From positions 1 through 43,664 of the forward strand of contig URMF01000027.1 in the NCBI GenBank assembly GCA_900548855.1: DNA of 43,664 nucleotides, read 5' to 3'. A model generated the notes under the pieces. It saw only the letters and a list, made by a program, of their open reading frames with translations. It had not been told where the DNA came from and did not search any database. The DNA comes from an uncultured Eubacteriales bacterium (GTDB lineage Bacteria > Bacillota > Clostridia > Lachnospirales > Lachnospiraceae). A program made the position numbers and the translations under genes. Positions 9,840 to 18,360 of the stretch are shown one piece after another (position 1 is the first letter of the stretch; the number at the start of each line of letters is the position of its first letter).

Positions 9840-10706
9840 TTACTTATAAAGCTTCCGCAAAAGATATAACCGCATCTCATCCCTGTTTTCCGGCTTTACC
9901 AGATAGTAGAGAAAGCTTTCTAACACCTTATATTTATTAAACCCTCTGCCATCCAGTTTAAAGTTGACAAAACCAGCGTCTTTATATCTCCCGAATATCG
10001 CATCTGTTGTTATAAAGGAACTATTTTTCATAACCTGAAAGAAATCCCTGTTAATATTACTGCAGACCGGAAAATCCACCTCCGAAAATTCCAGCTGGCA
10101 TCTGCCTACTGCATCATAATGCTCCTTGCGCTTCGGACAATTATCCTGGCAGTAGTGATTTACAATCAGTTCAATTTTTTCCTTATGCTGCAGGGTAAAC
10201 AGTTCTTCTGTATTATTCATTGCAGAGTCCAGTACCACCAGTGCATAATCCTTCTCTAACTCCCTCTGTATTCCCTCCATATCATTGATACATTTTGTTG
10301 TGGAGGACAGGACTGCATAGCCGGTATAGGTTTTCCGTATAAATTCCTCCAAAACCGGAGAATTTACCAGCACCTCGTTTTTACCGTTGTCGCCTAATTC
10401 CATACACAGATTGCAAAACGTGTCAAGCAGATGATGTTGCTCCAGCAAAGGATTGGTAAAGGTATACCGCACCGCAATATCCCGGTCATTCAGCTCACTA
10501 ATTGCATATTGTATATCCCGTTTCGTACAACTTCCCAGCACAACACGTCCGCCATTCCATATACTTCCCGGGAAACACCCATACGCCGCACCTATCTTTA
10601 TATCATCAAAAAACAGCTCTGGTGATTTTTTCATCATGTCATCCAGCATGGTTATCAGATGAAAATTCACATAAAAATCTGGAAGATAAAAATATACTTT
10701 CCTCAT
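9840..10706 (-). CDS. Uncharacterised protein within tetrapyrrole operon
   Basis: I choose the ATG at 10706 (288 residues): GGGAG lies 8 bases upstream, while an in-frame GTG three codons earlier lies directly against that site. I do not recognise the family with confidence. The segment order, with short strands such as KIGAAYG, VVLGS, VLVNS and YAVLSSTTKC, looks like a TIM barrel. A Cys cluster (HYCQDNCPKR) recalls the U32 peptidase-like/UbiU-UbiV class, where such cysteines hold an iron-sulfur cluster. Other cysteines are scattered (GSCTKR, FCNLCME, GRCQLEF). It sits 12 bases after hemB and 56 before hemL, so a tetrapyrrole-related role is inferred. No signal peptide or membrane helix is seen. 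Confidence 0.8.
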   Translation of the reverse strand: MRKVYFYLPDFYVNFHLITMLDDMMKKSPELFFDDIKIGAAYGCFPGSIWNGGRVVLGSCTKRDIQYAISELNDRDIAVRYTFTNPLLEQHHLLDTFCNLCMELGDNGKNEVLVNSPVLEEFIRKTYTGYAVLSSTTKCINDMEGIQRELEKDYALVVLDSAMNNTEELFTLQHKEKIELIVNHYCQDNCPKRKEHYDAVGRCQLEFSEVDFPVCSNINRDFFQVMKNSSFITTDAIFGRYKDAGFVNFKLDGRGFNKYKVLESFLYYLVKPENRDEMRLYLLRKLYK

Positions 10707-10718
10707 AGACCACACTCC

Positions 10719-11681
10719 CTATTCTGTTAACCACTCTGCCACATCCAGCGCATGATATGTAATGATAATCTTTGCTCCGGCTCTCTTCATGGCAATCATG
10801 TTCTCCATTACAATCCGTTTTTCGTCTATCCATCCATTTATTGCCGCCGCTTTCACCATGGAATATTCACCGCTTACATTGTAAACCGCAATCGGATAAT
10901 CTGTGCGGTAAGACATATCCTTCACCACATCCAGATAGGCAAGAGCAGGCTTCACCATAATAATATCCGCCCCCTCCTGAATATCATTTTCACATTCCCG
11001 CACTGCCTCTTTTCCGTTGGCAGGGTCCATCTGGTAAGTTCTACGGTCACCAAAGGCGGGAGCGGAATGCGCCGCATCCCGGAACGGCGAATAATATCCC
11101 GAAGCAAACTTCGCACTATACGCCATAATCATTGTATTCTGGAATCCATTCTCATCCAGTGCATTCCGGATATACTCCACCCTTCCATCCATCATGTCTG
11201 ACGGTGCAATGATATCTGCGCCTGCTTTTGCAAGACTGACTGACATTCTTCCAAGCAGCACCAGTGTTTCATCATTTAATATCTCCTGCCCACAGATGAG
11301 ACCGCAATGTCCGTGGGAGGTATATTCACAGAGACATACATCAGCAATCACCAGTAAATCCGGCGCCTTTTCCTTGATATGGCGGATTGCCCGCTGGGTA
11401 ATTCCCTCATCATTGTATGCTTCGCTTCCCTCTTCGTCCTTATGCCCCGGTATTCCAAAAATCAGAATCGCCTTGATTCCTACTGCCAGTATCCGGTCAA
11501 GCTCCTCATCAAACCGGTCGATGGACCACTGGTAAATACCCGGCATGGAGTCCACAGGGTTTTTGATGTTTTCTCCTTCTATAACAAAAACCGGATAGAC
11601 CAGGTCATTTTTGCTGATGCTGTTTTCTCTCACCAGACTTCTCATTGCTTCATTTACGCGTAATCTTCTCATGCGCATCAT
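10719..11681 (-). CDS. hemB: Delta-aminolevulinic acid dehydratase (porphobilinogen synthase)
   Basis: Condenses two 5-aminolevulinate molecules to porphobilinogen. The 320 residues match the family length. The ATG at 11681 has GGAGG 9 bases upstream; M2 and M4 are alternatives. The zinc-binding cysteines C116, C118 and C126 are present in DVCLCEYTSHGHCG, marking the zinc-dependent class. The Schiff-base lysines are K191 (YSAKFASGYYSPFRDA) and K244 (MVKPALAYLD). It lies between the cobA-hemD fusion and the uncharacterised gene in the same minus-strand operon. Confidence 0.97.
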   Translation of the reverse strand: MMRMRRLRVNEAMRSLVRENSISKNDLVYPVFVIEGENIKNPVDSMPGIYQWSIDRFDEELDRILAVGIKAILIFGIPGHKDEEGSEAYNDEGITQRAIRHIKEKAPDLLVIADVCLCEYTSHGHCGLICGQEILNDETLVLLGRMSVSLAKAGADIIAPSDMMDGRVEYIRNALDENGFQNTMIMAYSAKFASGYYSPFRDAAHSAPAFGDRRTYQMDPANGKEAVRECENDIQEGADIIMVKPALAYLDVVKDMSYRTDYPIAVYNVSGEYSMVKAAAINGWIDEKRIVMENMIAMKRAGAKIIITYHALDVAEWLTE

Positions 11682-11728
11682 GAACTACCACCTCCGTTTT
11701 CTTTCTGTCTTCAACAATACTGTATACC

Positions 11729-13219
11729 TTACTTTCCACAATGCAATTCATACTCCTTCAGTGCCTCTAACAATCCCTTCACATCATTGACCTCAGCCAC
11801 CACATCTGCCCCGCCATATTCTTTTAACAACCTCTCCTGTGCTGTCCTTCCGATACAGGCAAGCTTTATCTTCTCCGGTAGAACCAGCTTCTGTTTCCTA
11901 ATTTCCCTAAAAAATGCACTCACCCCGGAAGCACTGACAAATACCAGATAATCCAGACTGTCCAGACAGCTTATGTTCTTTGTCAGGGTTCCTGCCACAT
12001 CATAAACCGGGATATCCTCATAGGCAATCCCATGCTCTGATAAAATGGCAGGCAGTTCTGGACTTCCCTGAACAGCTCTTGGAACCAGCACCCGCTCTCC
12101 CGGTTTCACAACACCCGCAAACTCCTGAGCCAACACCGACACTGTATACAGGGAGGGTATGAAATCTGCCTGGATTCCCTGCTTCCAAAGTGCATCTGCG
12201 GTTCCACTGCCTATGACCGCAAACTGCAGGCTACCCAATGCTCGTATATCAATCCTGCATCGCTCCATTTCTGCAAAAAATAACCGGACTGCATTCTGGC
12301 TGGTAAACATTACCCACTGATACCGGTTTAGATGTGCAAGCTCCCCATCCAGCTTTTCCAGCTGTTTTGTAGGAACCACCTCCATATTACATATGGGAAC
12401 AGACTGTATGCCAAGCGTCTCGAAGCCACGCTCCAATTTGTTCCTCAAAGGGGCAGTTGCGATAATCCCTGCCCGTTTACAGACATCCGACCGGTACAGA
12501 TACTGGTATTCTGCCGTATCTCCCACCACGATGACTGCCGGACTTACCATTTCTCTTTTCTTAACCTTGTCCGCAATATCAAAAAGGGTACCCCTTTCTA
12601 TCCTCTGGCGTTCTGTGGTGCCCTCTGAAATAACCGCCACAGGGGTATCTGCCGGCTTTCCTGCCTGTATCAGCCGCTTTGCAATTTCCCCCAGATTGGA
12701 AAGACCCATCAAAAACACCAGTGTTCCTTCATTTTTTGCCAGAGTCTCATAATCGTAATCTGGACTGCCCACAGAGTTTTTTGTATGTCCGGTAATCACA
12801 TGGAAGCTCCTGCTTACTCCCCGGTGGGTAACCGGTATGCCGGCACATTCCGGAACTGCTATGGCAGAGGTGATTCCCGGAATCACCTCATAGGGAATAT
12901 CATGACAGCAGAGGGCTTCTATCTCTTCCCCTCCCCGCCCGAACACAAAGGAATCGCCTCCCTTTAAACGCACCACTGTCTTATAGGTTCCGGCGCATTT
13001 CACCAGTATTTCATTAATCTCCTCCTGCCTTTTGCAGTGCTGCCCCGCCTGCTTTCCCACATATATTTTAGTGCACTCCGGCTTAATATAGCGCAGCAGT
13101 TCATCGGAAGCCAGCCTGTCATATACAACGGCATCACATTTCTTTAGTTTTTCCAGACCCTTTACGGTAATTAGTCCCGCATCCCCGGGACCTGCTCCTA
13201 CTAAATATACTTTTCCCAT
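11729..13219 (-). CDS. cobA-hemD: Uroporphyrinogen-III C-methyltransferase / uroporphyrinogen-III synthase fusion
   Basis: A 496-residue bifunctional protein. Residues 1-245 are a SAM-dependent uroporphyrinogen III methyltransferase (SUMT): GAGPGD at 8-13, VRLKGGDSFVFGRGGEE near 83-99, PGITSAIAVPECAGIPVTHR and the C-terminal SPAVIVVGD. Residues 250-496 are uroporphyrinogen III synthase (HemD), with FTSQNAVRLF, VIGSGTADAL, LVPRA and FVSASGVSAFF. The fused enzyme takes hydroxymethylbilane to uroporphyrinogen III and on to precorrin-2. This SUMT-HemD order is common in Clostridia. The next enzyme is the precorrin-2 dehydrogenase at 14172-14816, so the operon leads to sirohydrochlorin. Confidence 0.96.
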   Translation of the reverse strand: MGKVYLVGAGPGDAGLITVKGLEKLKKCDAVVYDRLASDELLRYIKPECTKIYVGKQAGQHCKRQEEINEILVKCAGTYKTVVRLKGGDSFVFGRGGEEIEALCCHDIPYEVIPGITSAIAVPECAGIPVTHRGVSRSFHVITGHTKNSVGSPDYDYETLAKNEGTLVFLMGLSNLGEIAKRLIQAGKPADTPVAVISEGTTERQRIERGTLFDIADKVKKREMVSPAVIVVGDTAEYQYLYRSDVCKRAGIIATAPLRNKLERGFETLGIQSVPICNMEVVPTKQLEKLDGELAHLNRYQWVMFTSQNAVRLFFAEMERCRIDIRALGSLQFAVIGSGTADALWKQGIQADFIPSLYTVSVLAQEFAGVVKPGERVLVPRAVQGSPELPAILSEHGIAYEDIPVYDVAGTLTKNISCLDSLDYLVFVSASGVSAFFREIRKQKLVLPEKIKLACIGRTAQERLLKEYGGADVVAEVNDVKGLLEALKEYELHCGK

Positions 13220-13234
13220 CTTTTCGTTCCCTTA

Positions 13235-14188
13235 TCATTCCTGTCCCACAAGGGTATCTGCCAGCTTCAGATGGTTTGCAGCCGTATCCTGTCCCTGTCT
13301 GCCGGTGATAACTCCGTTTTTCTCCCGAAGCATTTTAAGAAATATCCGGTCATCCTCTACCTGTGCTATTACACCAATTGCTTCCTGGCAGCCCGCATCC
13401 AGTAACTGCAGTACCCTGCGCTCTGTTTCCAGCTCCATATATGCATTCCAATCGGAAATACCCTTCACCAATTCCATAATTTCCTCTTCCTGTCTGCTTT
13501 CCATGGCAATAATACCCTGCCCTCCTGCCGGCAGCATTTCCTCGTAGGAAAAGTAGCGATAATCAAATTCCTTTTCCTCCATCAGACCCAGCCGCTTCAG
13601 TCCCGCTGCCGCAAGGATAACTCCGTCGCACTGCCCATCAAGAATTTTTTGAAGACGAGTCTGCACATTTCCCCGGATATTTACACAGACAGCATCCGGG
13701 AAAAGCCTCTTTAACTGAAACTGTCTTCTAAGACTTCCCGTTCCGATGACAAGCCCGGATGCTTTCGTTTCCTTTTCCATGCCTGCCGTTTCCTGCGGGA
13801 AAGCCCCATGCTGCACAGACTGACCCATGAAAGCGGCTTGACCAGCCAGTACTCCCTTCCGCATCACCAGCACATCCCTGGCGTCTGCCCTTGGCAGAGT
13901 CCCTGCAAGAACAAGCCCATCCGCCAATTCCATCGGCATATCCTTTGCACTATGCACTGCCAAGTCAATCCTTCCATTCAAAAGCGCTTCCTCAAATTCG
14001 GTGATAAATGCCCCTTTCCCGCCAAAATCAAGAAGCGGTTTATCTAATATTTTATCTCCCTTCGTCCGGAGAACCACCCGTTCTGTTTCCAGCTCCGGAT
14101 ACCTTTTATGAAGTGCCCGGATTACCTCATCTGTCTGTACCAGGGCAAGTGCACTGCCCCGTGTTCCGATTTTAATTTTCTGCACCAT
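13235..14188 (-). CDS. hemC: Hydroxymethylbilane synthase (porphobilinogen deaminase)
   Basis: Polymerises four porphobilinogens to hydroxymethylbilane. I choose the ATG at 14188 because AGGGAG lies 7 bases upstream; the in-frame ATG at 14203 lacks such a site. That gives 317 residues and a 17-base overlap with the upstream gene. Family signatures are IGTRGSALALVQTD at the N-terminus, AVHSAKDMP with D83, GTGSLRRQ, NIRGNVQTRL and LPAGGQG. The dipyrromethane cofactor cysteine is C267 in LDAGCQ. Two departures from the usual form: about 25 extra residues before GTGSLRR (roughly 118-146, HGAFPQETAGMEKETK), and QEAIG where many homologues have QxPIG. Confidence 0.96.
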   Translation of the reverse strand: MVQKIKIGTRGSALALVQTDEVIRALHKRYPELETERVVLRTKGDKILDKPLLDFGGKGAFITEFEEALLNGRIDLAVHSAKDMPMELADGLVLAGTLPRADARDVLVMRKGVLAGQAAFMGQSVQHGAFPQETAGMEKETKASGLVIGTGSLRRQFQLKRLFPDAVCVNIRGNVQTRLQKILDGQCDGVILAAAGLKRLGLMEEKEFDYRYFSYEEMLPAGGQGIIAMESRQEEEIMELVKGISDWNAYMELETERRVLQLLDAGCQEAIGVIAQVEDDRIFLKMLREKNGVITGRQGQDTAANHLKLADTLVGQE

Positions 14189-14816
14189 TTCTATCTCCCT
14201 CATTCACACTCCGTACCAGTTCCTGTACCAGTGTTTCCGGTATGCTTCCAGCATGGGAATCGCCATATTCCAACAGCCGGTAAAATATCTCTTTCCGCTT
14301 TCCGGCAGTGTCCACATGCTCTAAAACAAAATCCCTGTATGCTCCAAGCTGTTCCAGCATTTCTCCATAATAGTCCGGCATGTTCTCCCTTATTTTATTC
14401 TTCACAAAGGAAACGGCCGCCGGACTCTGCCCCCCGGAAGATATAGCAACCAGCAAATCCTTATCCTGAATCAATGCTGGAAAAATGAAAGAGCACGCCT
14501 CCTTCCTATCCACCACATTAACCGGTATCCTCCTTTGCCTGCACAAGTCCGAAATATGATAATTGAGCGCCTCTTCATCCGTTGCGGCAATGACAAAATC
14601 CACATCTTCCACGTCCCCGTCAAAGAATTCCCGTTCCTGAAGCTCCAGTGAATCTCCCCTCAACGCCTTTAATTCTTCACATATTTCCGGCGCAACCACT
14701 TTGATATGCGCCTCAAATCCAAGCAGAATGCGAACCTTGTGAAGGGCTATGCCGCCACCGCCAGCCACAAGACACTGTTTTCCTTTGATATCCACCATAA
14801 ACGGAAAATATGCCAT
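14172..14816 (-). CDS. Precorrin-2 dehydrogenase (siroheme synthase N-terminal domain)
   Basis: A 214-residue NAD-dependent dehydrogenase of the CysG-N/Met8/SirC family that oxidises precorrin-2 to sirohydrochlorin; some family members also insert iron. The Rossmann motif is VAGGGGIALHKVRIL (GGGGIA at 19-24), followed by VVAPEI, DFVIAATDEEALN, NVVDRKEACSFIFPA and VAISSGGQSPA, all typical of this family. Its ATG directly follows the hemA stop codon (TAAATG), so it is translationally coupled, and its 3' end overlaps hemC. With the CobA domain encoded downstream it makes a complete uroporphyrinogen III to sirohydrochlorin route. Confidence 0.93.
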   Translation of the reverse strand: MAYFPFMVDIKGKQCLVAGGGGIALHKVRILLGFEAHIKVVAPEICEELKALRGDSLELQEREFFDGDVEDVDFVIAATDEEALNYHISDLCRQRRIPVNVVDRKEACSFIFPALIQDKDLLVAISSGGQSPAAVSFVKNKIRENMPDYYGEMLEQLGAYRDFVLEHVDTAGKRKEIFYRLLEYGDSHAGSIPETLVQELVRSVNEGDRNGAEN

Positions 14817-15968
14817 TTATTTTTCTCCTTCCTCCTTATCACATATCCTTTGCAGTACTTCCAAAAAAGGTCCGCTGTCCAGTACCTCCCTAAGATAACA
14901 GGTCATTTTCCGGAACCATTCCTCCTCGTATCTTGTCCCTATTTTCTCTTTAAAGTCCCGCAGATACAGCTTCTTTAAAACCTCCTCTGCACACTCTTCT
15001 AAAATATGCTCTGCTTTATCCAACTCTCCCAGCTTGATATGGCGGTTCTCCTTTGAAAGTGCCTTGAAATAATCCATGTCCAGCAGGGTTATCCCAGAAA
15101 GCGTTCCAATTTCCTTATCCATATCATAGGGTACCGCCAAATCAATTAAAAGCTGTCGCTTCCCCTGTTCCTCCTTTTTCTGAAATTCCTCCAGAGTAAG
15201 CGTATAATGCGGGCTTGCCGTAGCGCTGACAATAGCGTCTGCCTGCTGTACATAGTCATACCGGCTTTCAAAATCCACCCATTCTATATTGTCCGTCAGA
15301 AAAACTCCCTCCTGTTTGTGGTGTTTTCTGCTGGTTCCAATTACCGAAATTCCCTTCGCTGTCAAATCCTTTGCCACAATGGAGCCGATTTTCCCGGTGG
15401 CACCAATCACTAAGACCATTCCACTCCCCTGCTGTCTTTCCTCCACACGCAGATAATTCTCCACCGTATTTGCAGTCAGTGTTCCAATGGACACCGGCGT
15501 ATTGGACAGCCTTGTACTGGATTTGGATAACTTTGCACAGTTAAATGCTCCCTGAAATATAATATTCAAATCACTGTTGGTATATCCATGGTTATTGGCA
15601 AACAGATATGCCTCTTTCACCTGGTGGAGAATCTCATCCTCCCCCAAAACCATGGAATCCAGCCCACAGGCAACCTTGAAAAGATGCCGTACTGCCCCGG
15701 CATCCGTATAATAGAGGCAGTATGTTTTTATCTGTCCTGTCTCTATCTGCTTCCACGCAGACAATTCCTTTTCCACAAGCCCCACCGGATTTTCTGTTCC
15801 GGTAAAATAGATTTCACTACGGTTGCAGGTGGATACCATAACTCCTCCTGTTATTATCCCCTGCTGCTTTAAATGCTTTAAAAAATCTTCCTGTTCCTCC
15901 CAGGAGAATGCAAACCTCTGCCTGATATCCAGCGGCGTTTTCTTAAAGCTCACACTTATGCAAAACAT
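14817..15968 (-). CDS. hemA: Glutamyl-tRNA reductase
   Basis: Reduces glutamyl-tRNA(Glu) to glutamate-1-semialdehyde with NADPH, the committed step of the C5 pathway. It has 383 residues and a GGAGG site before the ATG. The catalytic cysteine is C48 in STCNRSEIYFTG. The substrate-domain signature GLDSMVLGEDEILHQVKEAY and the NADPH motif VIGATGKIGS (189-196) follow. The C-terminal dimerisation domain is slightly short compared with the usual 420-450 residues. It is the first enzyme gene of the operon, 53 bases after the Rrf2 regulator gene on the same strand. Confidence 0.96.
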   Translation of the reverse strand: MFCISVSFKKTPLDIRQRFAFSWEEQEDFLKHLKQQGIITGGVMVSTCNRSEIYFTGTENPVGLVEKELSAWKQIETGQIKTYCLYYTDAGAVRHLFKVACGLDSMVLGEDEILHQVKEAYLFANNHGYTNSDLNIIFQGAFNCAKLSKSSTRLSNTPVSIGTLTANTVENYLRVEERQQGSGMVLVIGATGKIGSIVAKDLTAKGISVIGTSRKHHKQEGVFLTDNIEWVDFESRYDYVQQADAIVSATASPHYTLTLEEFQKKEEQGKRQLLIDLAVPYDMDKEIGTLSGITLLDMDYFKALSKENRHIKLGELDKAEHILEECAEEVLKKLYLRDFKEKIGTRYEEEWFRKMTCYLREVLDSGPFLEVLQRICDKEEGEK

Positions 15969-16021
15969 ATGCCGCCTCCATACAATATTTATCCATGCCT
16001 ATTTTCCTTCTCTCTTATGAA

Positions 16022-16453
16022 TCAAATAATATAATTATCCGCTCCCGGCTCATTATCCAACAAATCCTGAATCGTAATATTCTCAAAATAGTCCTCCACA
16101 AGCTGCTGTAATCCCTCCCACATCTTAAGGGTTTTGCAGTATGCCACCCTTTCACACTGGTTTGGTGTATGCTCCAGACAGGCAACCGGTGCAAAGGAGC
16201 CTTCCGTTATCTTTAATATACTGGCGATACTGTATTCCTCCGGTCTTCTGGTCAACTTGTAGCCCCCACCCTTTCCCCTTAAGGCAGTCAGAAAATCATT
16301 CTTAACCAACAGTGATACAATTGCTTCCAGATACTTTTCCGATATCTCCTGTCTTTTTGCAACATCACATAATGGTATATATTCTCCCGTATCGTGTTCG
16401 GACAAGTCCAGTAATACACGAATCGCATAACGTCCTCTTGTAGAAATCTTCAT
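16022..16453 (-). CDS. Rrf2 family transcriptional regulator with three-cysteine motif
   Basis: A 143-residue Rrf2 regulator: N-terminal winged helix (MKISTRGRYAIRVLLDLSEH, GYKLTRRPEEYSI) and the cysteines C92, C100 and C106. The C-x7-C-x5-C spacing is close to the iron-sulfur-binding IscR pattern. Family precedents are IscR (iron-sulfur sensing), NsrR and CymR (cysteine metabolism with CysK). It heads the tetrapyrrole operon, 53 bases before hemA. A palindrome lies between its own -35 and -10 boxes, and a similar site overlaps the cysK start site, so autoregulation plus control of siroheme and cysteine synthesis is the simplest inference. Confidence 0.93.
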   Translation of the reverse strand: MKISTRGRYAIRVLLDLSEHDTGEYIPLCDVAKRQEISEKYLEAIVSLLVKNDFLTALRGKGGGYKLTRRPEEYSIASILKITEGSFAPVACLEHTPNQCERVAYCKTLKMWEGLQQLVEDYFENITIQDLLDNEPGADNYII

Positions 16454-16477
16454 AACCCATATACCTCCATATAACCC

Positions 16478-16507
16478 AGTTTACCATAGGCTTACTATGT
16501 TTATCAA
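16478..16507 (-). promoter_or_regulatory. Promoter and candidate Rrf2 operator of the tetrapyrrole operon
   Basis: Read on the minus strand: -35 TTGATA (16502-16507), 18-base spacer, -10 TAAACT (16478-16483). The spacer contains the perfect inverted repeat CATAG-TAAGC-CTATG (16485-16499). Binding there would block polymerase. The site resembles the one at cysK (shared C-x-TAGTAA-x-C core). Confidence 0.6.
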
Positions 16508-16732
16508 GAATAAATGAGAGAAGGGACATGTACATTTACAGCTTCCGATAGTAATAATTATGCACTCCTCTTTGAGGAGGTCAGCGTCAGGCAGGCCTAA
16601 ACTATAACTTCATGTCTTTGCAGTGGCAAAATCCAAGTCGGTATGCTACACTATAAGCACGCATATTACATAGTTTATGAACTATTACAGACAATAAGCT
16701 GCGCAAAGCTAAGGTATAAGGAGGACACATTT

Positions 16733-17395
16733 ATGGCTAAAATCGGCGTTATATCTGATACACATGGATTATTGAGGGACCCGGTCAAGAAAGTCCTGGC
16801 AGATTGCGATGTTATCCTGCATGGCGGTGATATCAACTCCCAGCAGGTCATTGAACAGTTAAAAGCAATTGCTAAAACCTATGTCGTCAGAGGAAATGCA
16901 GATAAAGAATGGGCAGATTCCATTCCTGCCACATTGCGGTTAGAGCTCTATGGCATAAAGATATTCATGATTCACAATCAAAAGCAGATAGCCGAGGATA
17001 TCCGTGACTGTAACCTCGTCATTTACGGACATTCCCACAAATATGAGGAGAAACAAAGCCGTGACCAGGTTTGGTTAAATCCGGGCAGCTGTGGTCCCCG
17101 GCGCTTCACCCTGCCGGTCACTATGGCAACCATCCAGATAGCAGACAACGGCAGCTTTGAGATTACACGCATTGATTTATCGGAAACAGCCACCAGCGCC
17201 AATCTGCACTCCCTATCCAAAAAGGATATCCGGGATATTATTGTTACCGTCATGAAGGAAACAGATAAAGGCAAATCCGTCACTGATATTGCCAGCCACA
17301 ACAATATCAGCGAAGAACTTGCCTCTCAAATCTGCCGTCTGTATTTAACCCATCCTGGCGTGACAGTGGATGGGATTCTCAACAAAATGCATTAG
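16733..17395 (+). CDS. YfcE/MJ0936-family metallophosphoesterase with C-terminal extension
   Basis: I choose the ATG at 16733 (220 residues) because AAGGAGG lies 8 bases upstream; the frame is open further 5' but without a site. Residues 1-155 form a small calcineurin-like phosphodiesterase. The metal ligands are D9 and H11 (SDTH), D33 (HGGD), N55 (RGNAD), H81, and H100 and H102 (GHSH). YfcE enzymes hydrolyse phosphodiesters in vitro; the natural substrate is unknown. Family members are usually about 160 residues, so the extra 60 residues (KKDIRDIIVTVMKETDKG, then a helix-turn-helix-like stretch around ITDIASHNNISEELASQI, with V for the first I) are unusual and may be a small helical or DNA-binding-like domain. 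Its stop overlaps the convergent cysK stop. Confidence 0.9.
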   Translation: MAKIGVISDTHGLLRDPVKKVLADCDVILHGGDINSQQVIEQLKAIAKTYVVRGNADKEWADSIPATLRLELYGIKIFMIHNQKQIAEDIRDCNLVIYGHSHKYEEKQSRDQVWLNPGSCGPRRFTLPVTMATIQIADNGSFEITRIDLSETATSANLHSLSKKDIRDIIVTVMKETDKGKSVTDIASHNNISEELASQICRLYLTHPGVTVDGILNKMH

Positions 17396-18327
17396 TTATT
17401 AAATAACGGTGTGGATAAATAGCGGTCACCGGAATCCGGCAGCAGCACTACAATAGTCTTACCCTTGTTTTCCAGTCTCGCTGCCAGAACAGATGCCGCC
17501 TTTAACGCTGCACCGGAGGAGATTCCAACCAGAATACCCTCACTAACTGCAAAGGCTCTGCCTTCTGCAAATGCATCCTCATTTTCCACCGTAATTACTT
17601 CATCATAAACCTTTGTATTTAATACCTCCGGAACGAACCCTGCACCGATACCCTGTATCTTATGTGCACCGGCTGTACCCTGGGATAGCACAGGACTGGA
17701 CGCCGGCTCTACCGCTACCACTTTTACATCTGGATTTTTTGATTTCAGATATTCACCGACACCGGTAACTGTTCCGCCGGTACCCACACCGGCAACAAAA
17801 ATATCAACCGTTCCGCTGGTCTGCTCCCAAATCTCCGGTCCGGTTGTGTTTCTGTGTATCTCCGGGTTAGCAGGATTGACAAACTGACCGAGAATAACAG
17901 AGCCCGGAATAGATTCCTTCAACTCCTCCGCCTTGGCGATAGCTCCTTTCATCCCCTTTGCGCCTTCTGTCAATACCAGCTCTGCCCCATATGCCTTTAA
18001 CAGGTTGCGTCGTTCCACACTCATGGTATCCGGCAATGTGAGCACTGCCTTATATCCCTTTGCTGCTGCAACAGCTGCAAGTCCGATTCCGGTATTTCCG
18101 GATGTCGGCTCAATAATGGTTGCCCCCGGCTTCAGCAGCCCCTTCTTCTCTGCATCTTCAATCATTGCAAGTGCAATACGGTCCTTCACAGAGCCCGCCG
18201 GATTCAAATATTCCAGCTTTGCCAGGATAACCGCATCCTTGACACCTGTCTTTTCCGTATAACGGTTCAGTTTCAATATTGGAGTTCCTCCAACTAACTC
18301 TAATGCGCTTTCTTTAATCTGACTCAT
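17392..18327 (-). CDS. cysK: Cysteine synthase (O-acetylserine sulfhydrylase)
   Basis: A PLP enzyme making cysteine from O-acetylserine and sulfide. It has 311 residues, the normal length. The PLP lysine is K48 in NPAGSVKDRIA; substrate loop TSGNTGIGLAA; phosphate loop GTGGTVTGVG; C-terminal LPDSGDRYLSTPLF. CysK also acts as a partner of the Rrf2 regulator CymR in Bacillus, which is relevant because an Rrf2 gene lies 1 kb away and a matching candidate operator overlaps this gene's start site. Convergent with the YfcE gene, with a 4-base overlap of stop codons. Confidence 0.97.
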   Translation of the reverse strand: MSQIKESALELVGGTPILKLNRYTEKTGVKDAVILAKLEYLNPAGSVKDRIALAMIEDAEKKGLLKPGATIIEPTSGNTGIGLAAVAAAKGYKAVLTLPDTMSVERRNLLKAYGAELVLTEGAKGMKGAIAKAEELKESIPGSVILGQFVNPANPEIHRNTTGPEIWEQTSGTVDIFVAGVGTGGTVTGVGEYLKSKNPDVKVVAVEPASSPVLSQGTAGAHKIQGIGAGFVPEVLNTKVYDEVITVENEDAFAEGRAFAVSEGILVGISSGAALKAASVLAARLENKGKTIVVLLPDSGDRYLSTPLFNN

Positions 18328-18360
18328 CGCTTCATCCTCCTATCTTAATTTTCCCATTAA

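Noticed and set aside
16561..16640. CTCCTC-TTT-GAGGAG hairpin upstream of the YfcE gene as part of a riboswitch or T-box
   Set aside because: No T-box, S-box or cobalamin riboswitch consensus could be found around it; a short hairpin alone is not enough.
16454..16640. Minus-strand coding-like run (LPDADLLKEECIIITIGS) upstream of the Rrf2 gene
   Set aside because: It has no start codon, overlaps the Rrf2 promoter and shows no recognisable family.
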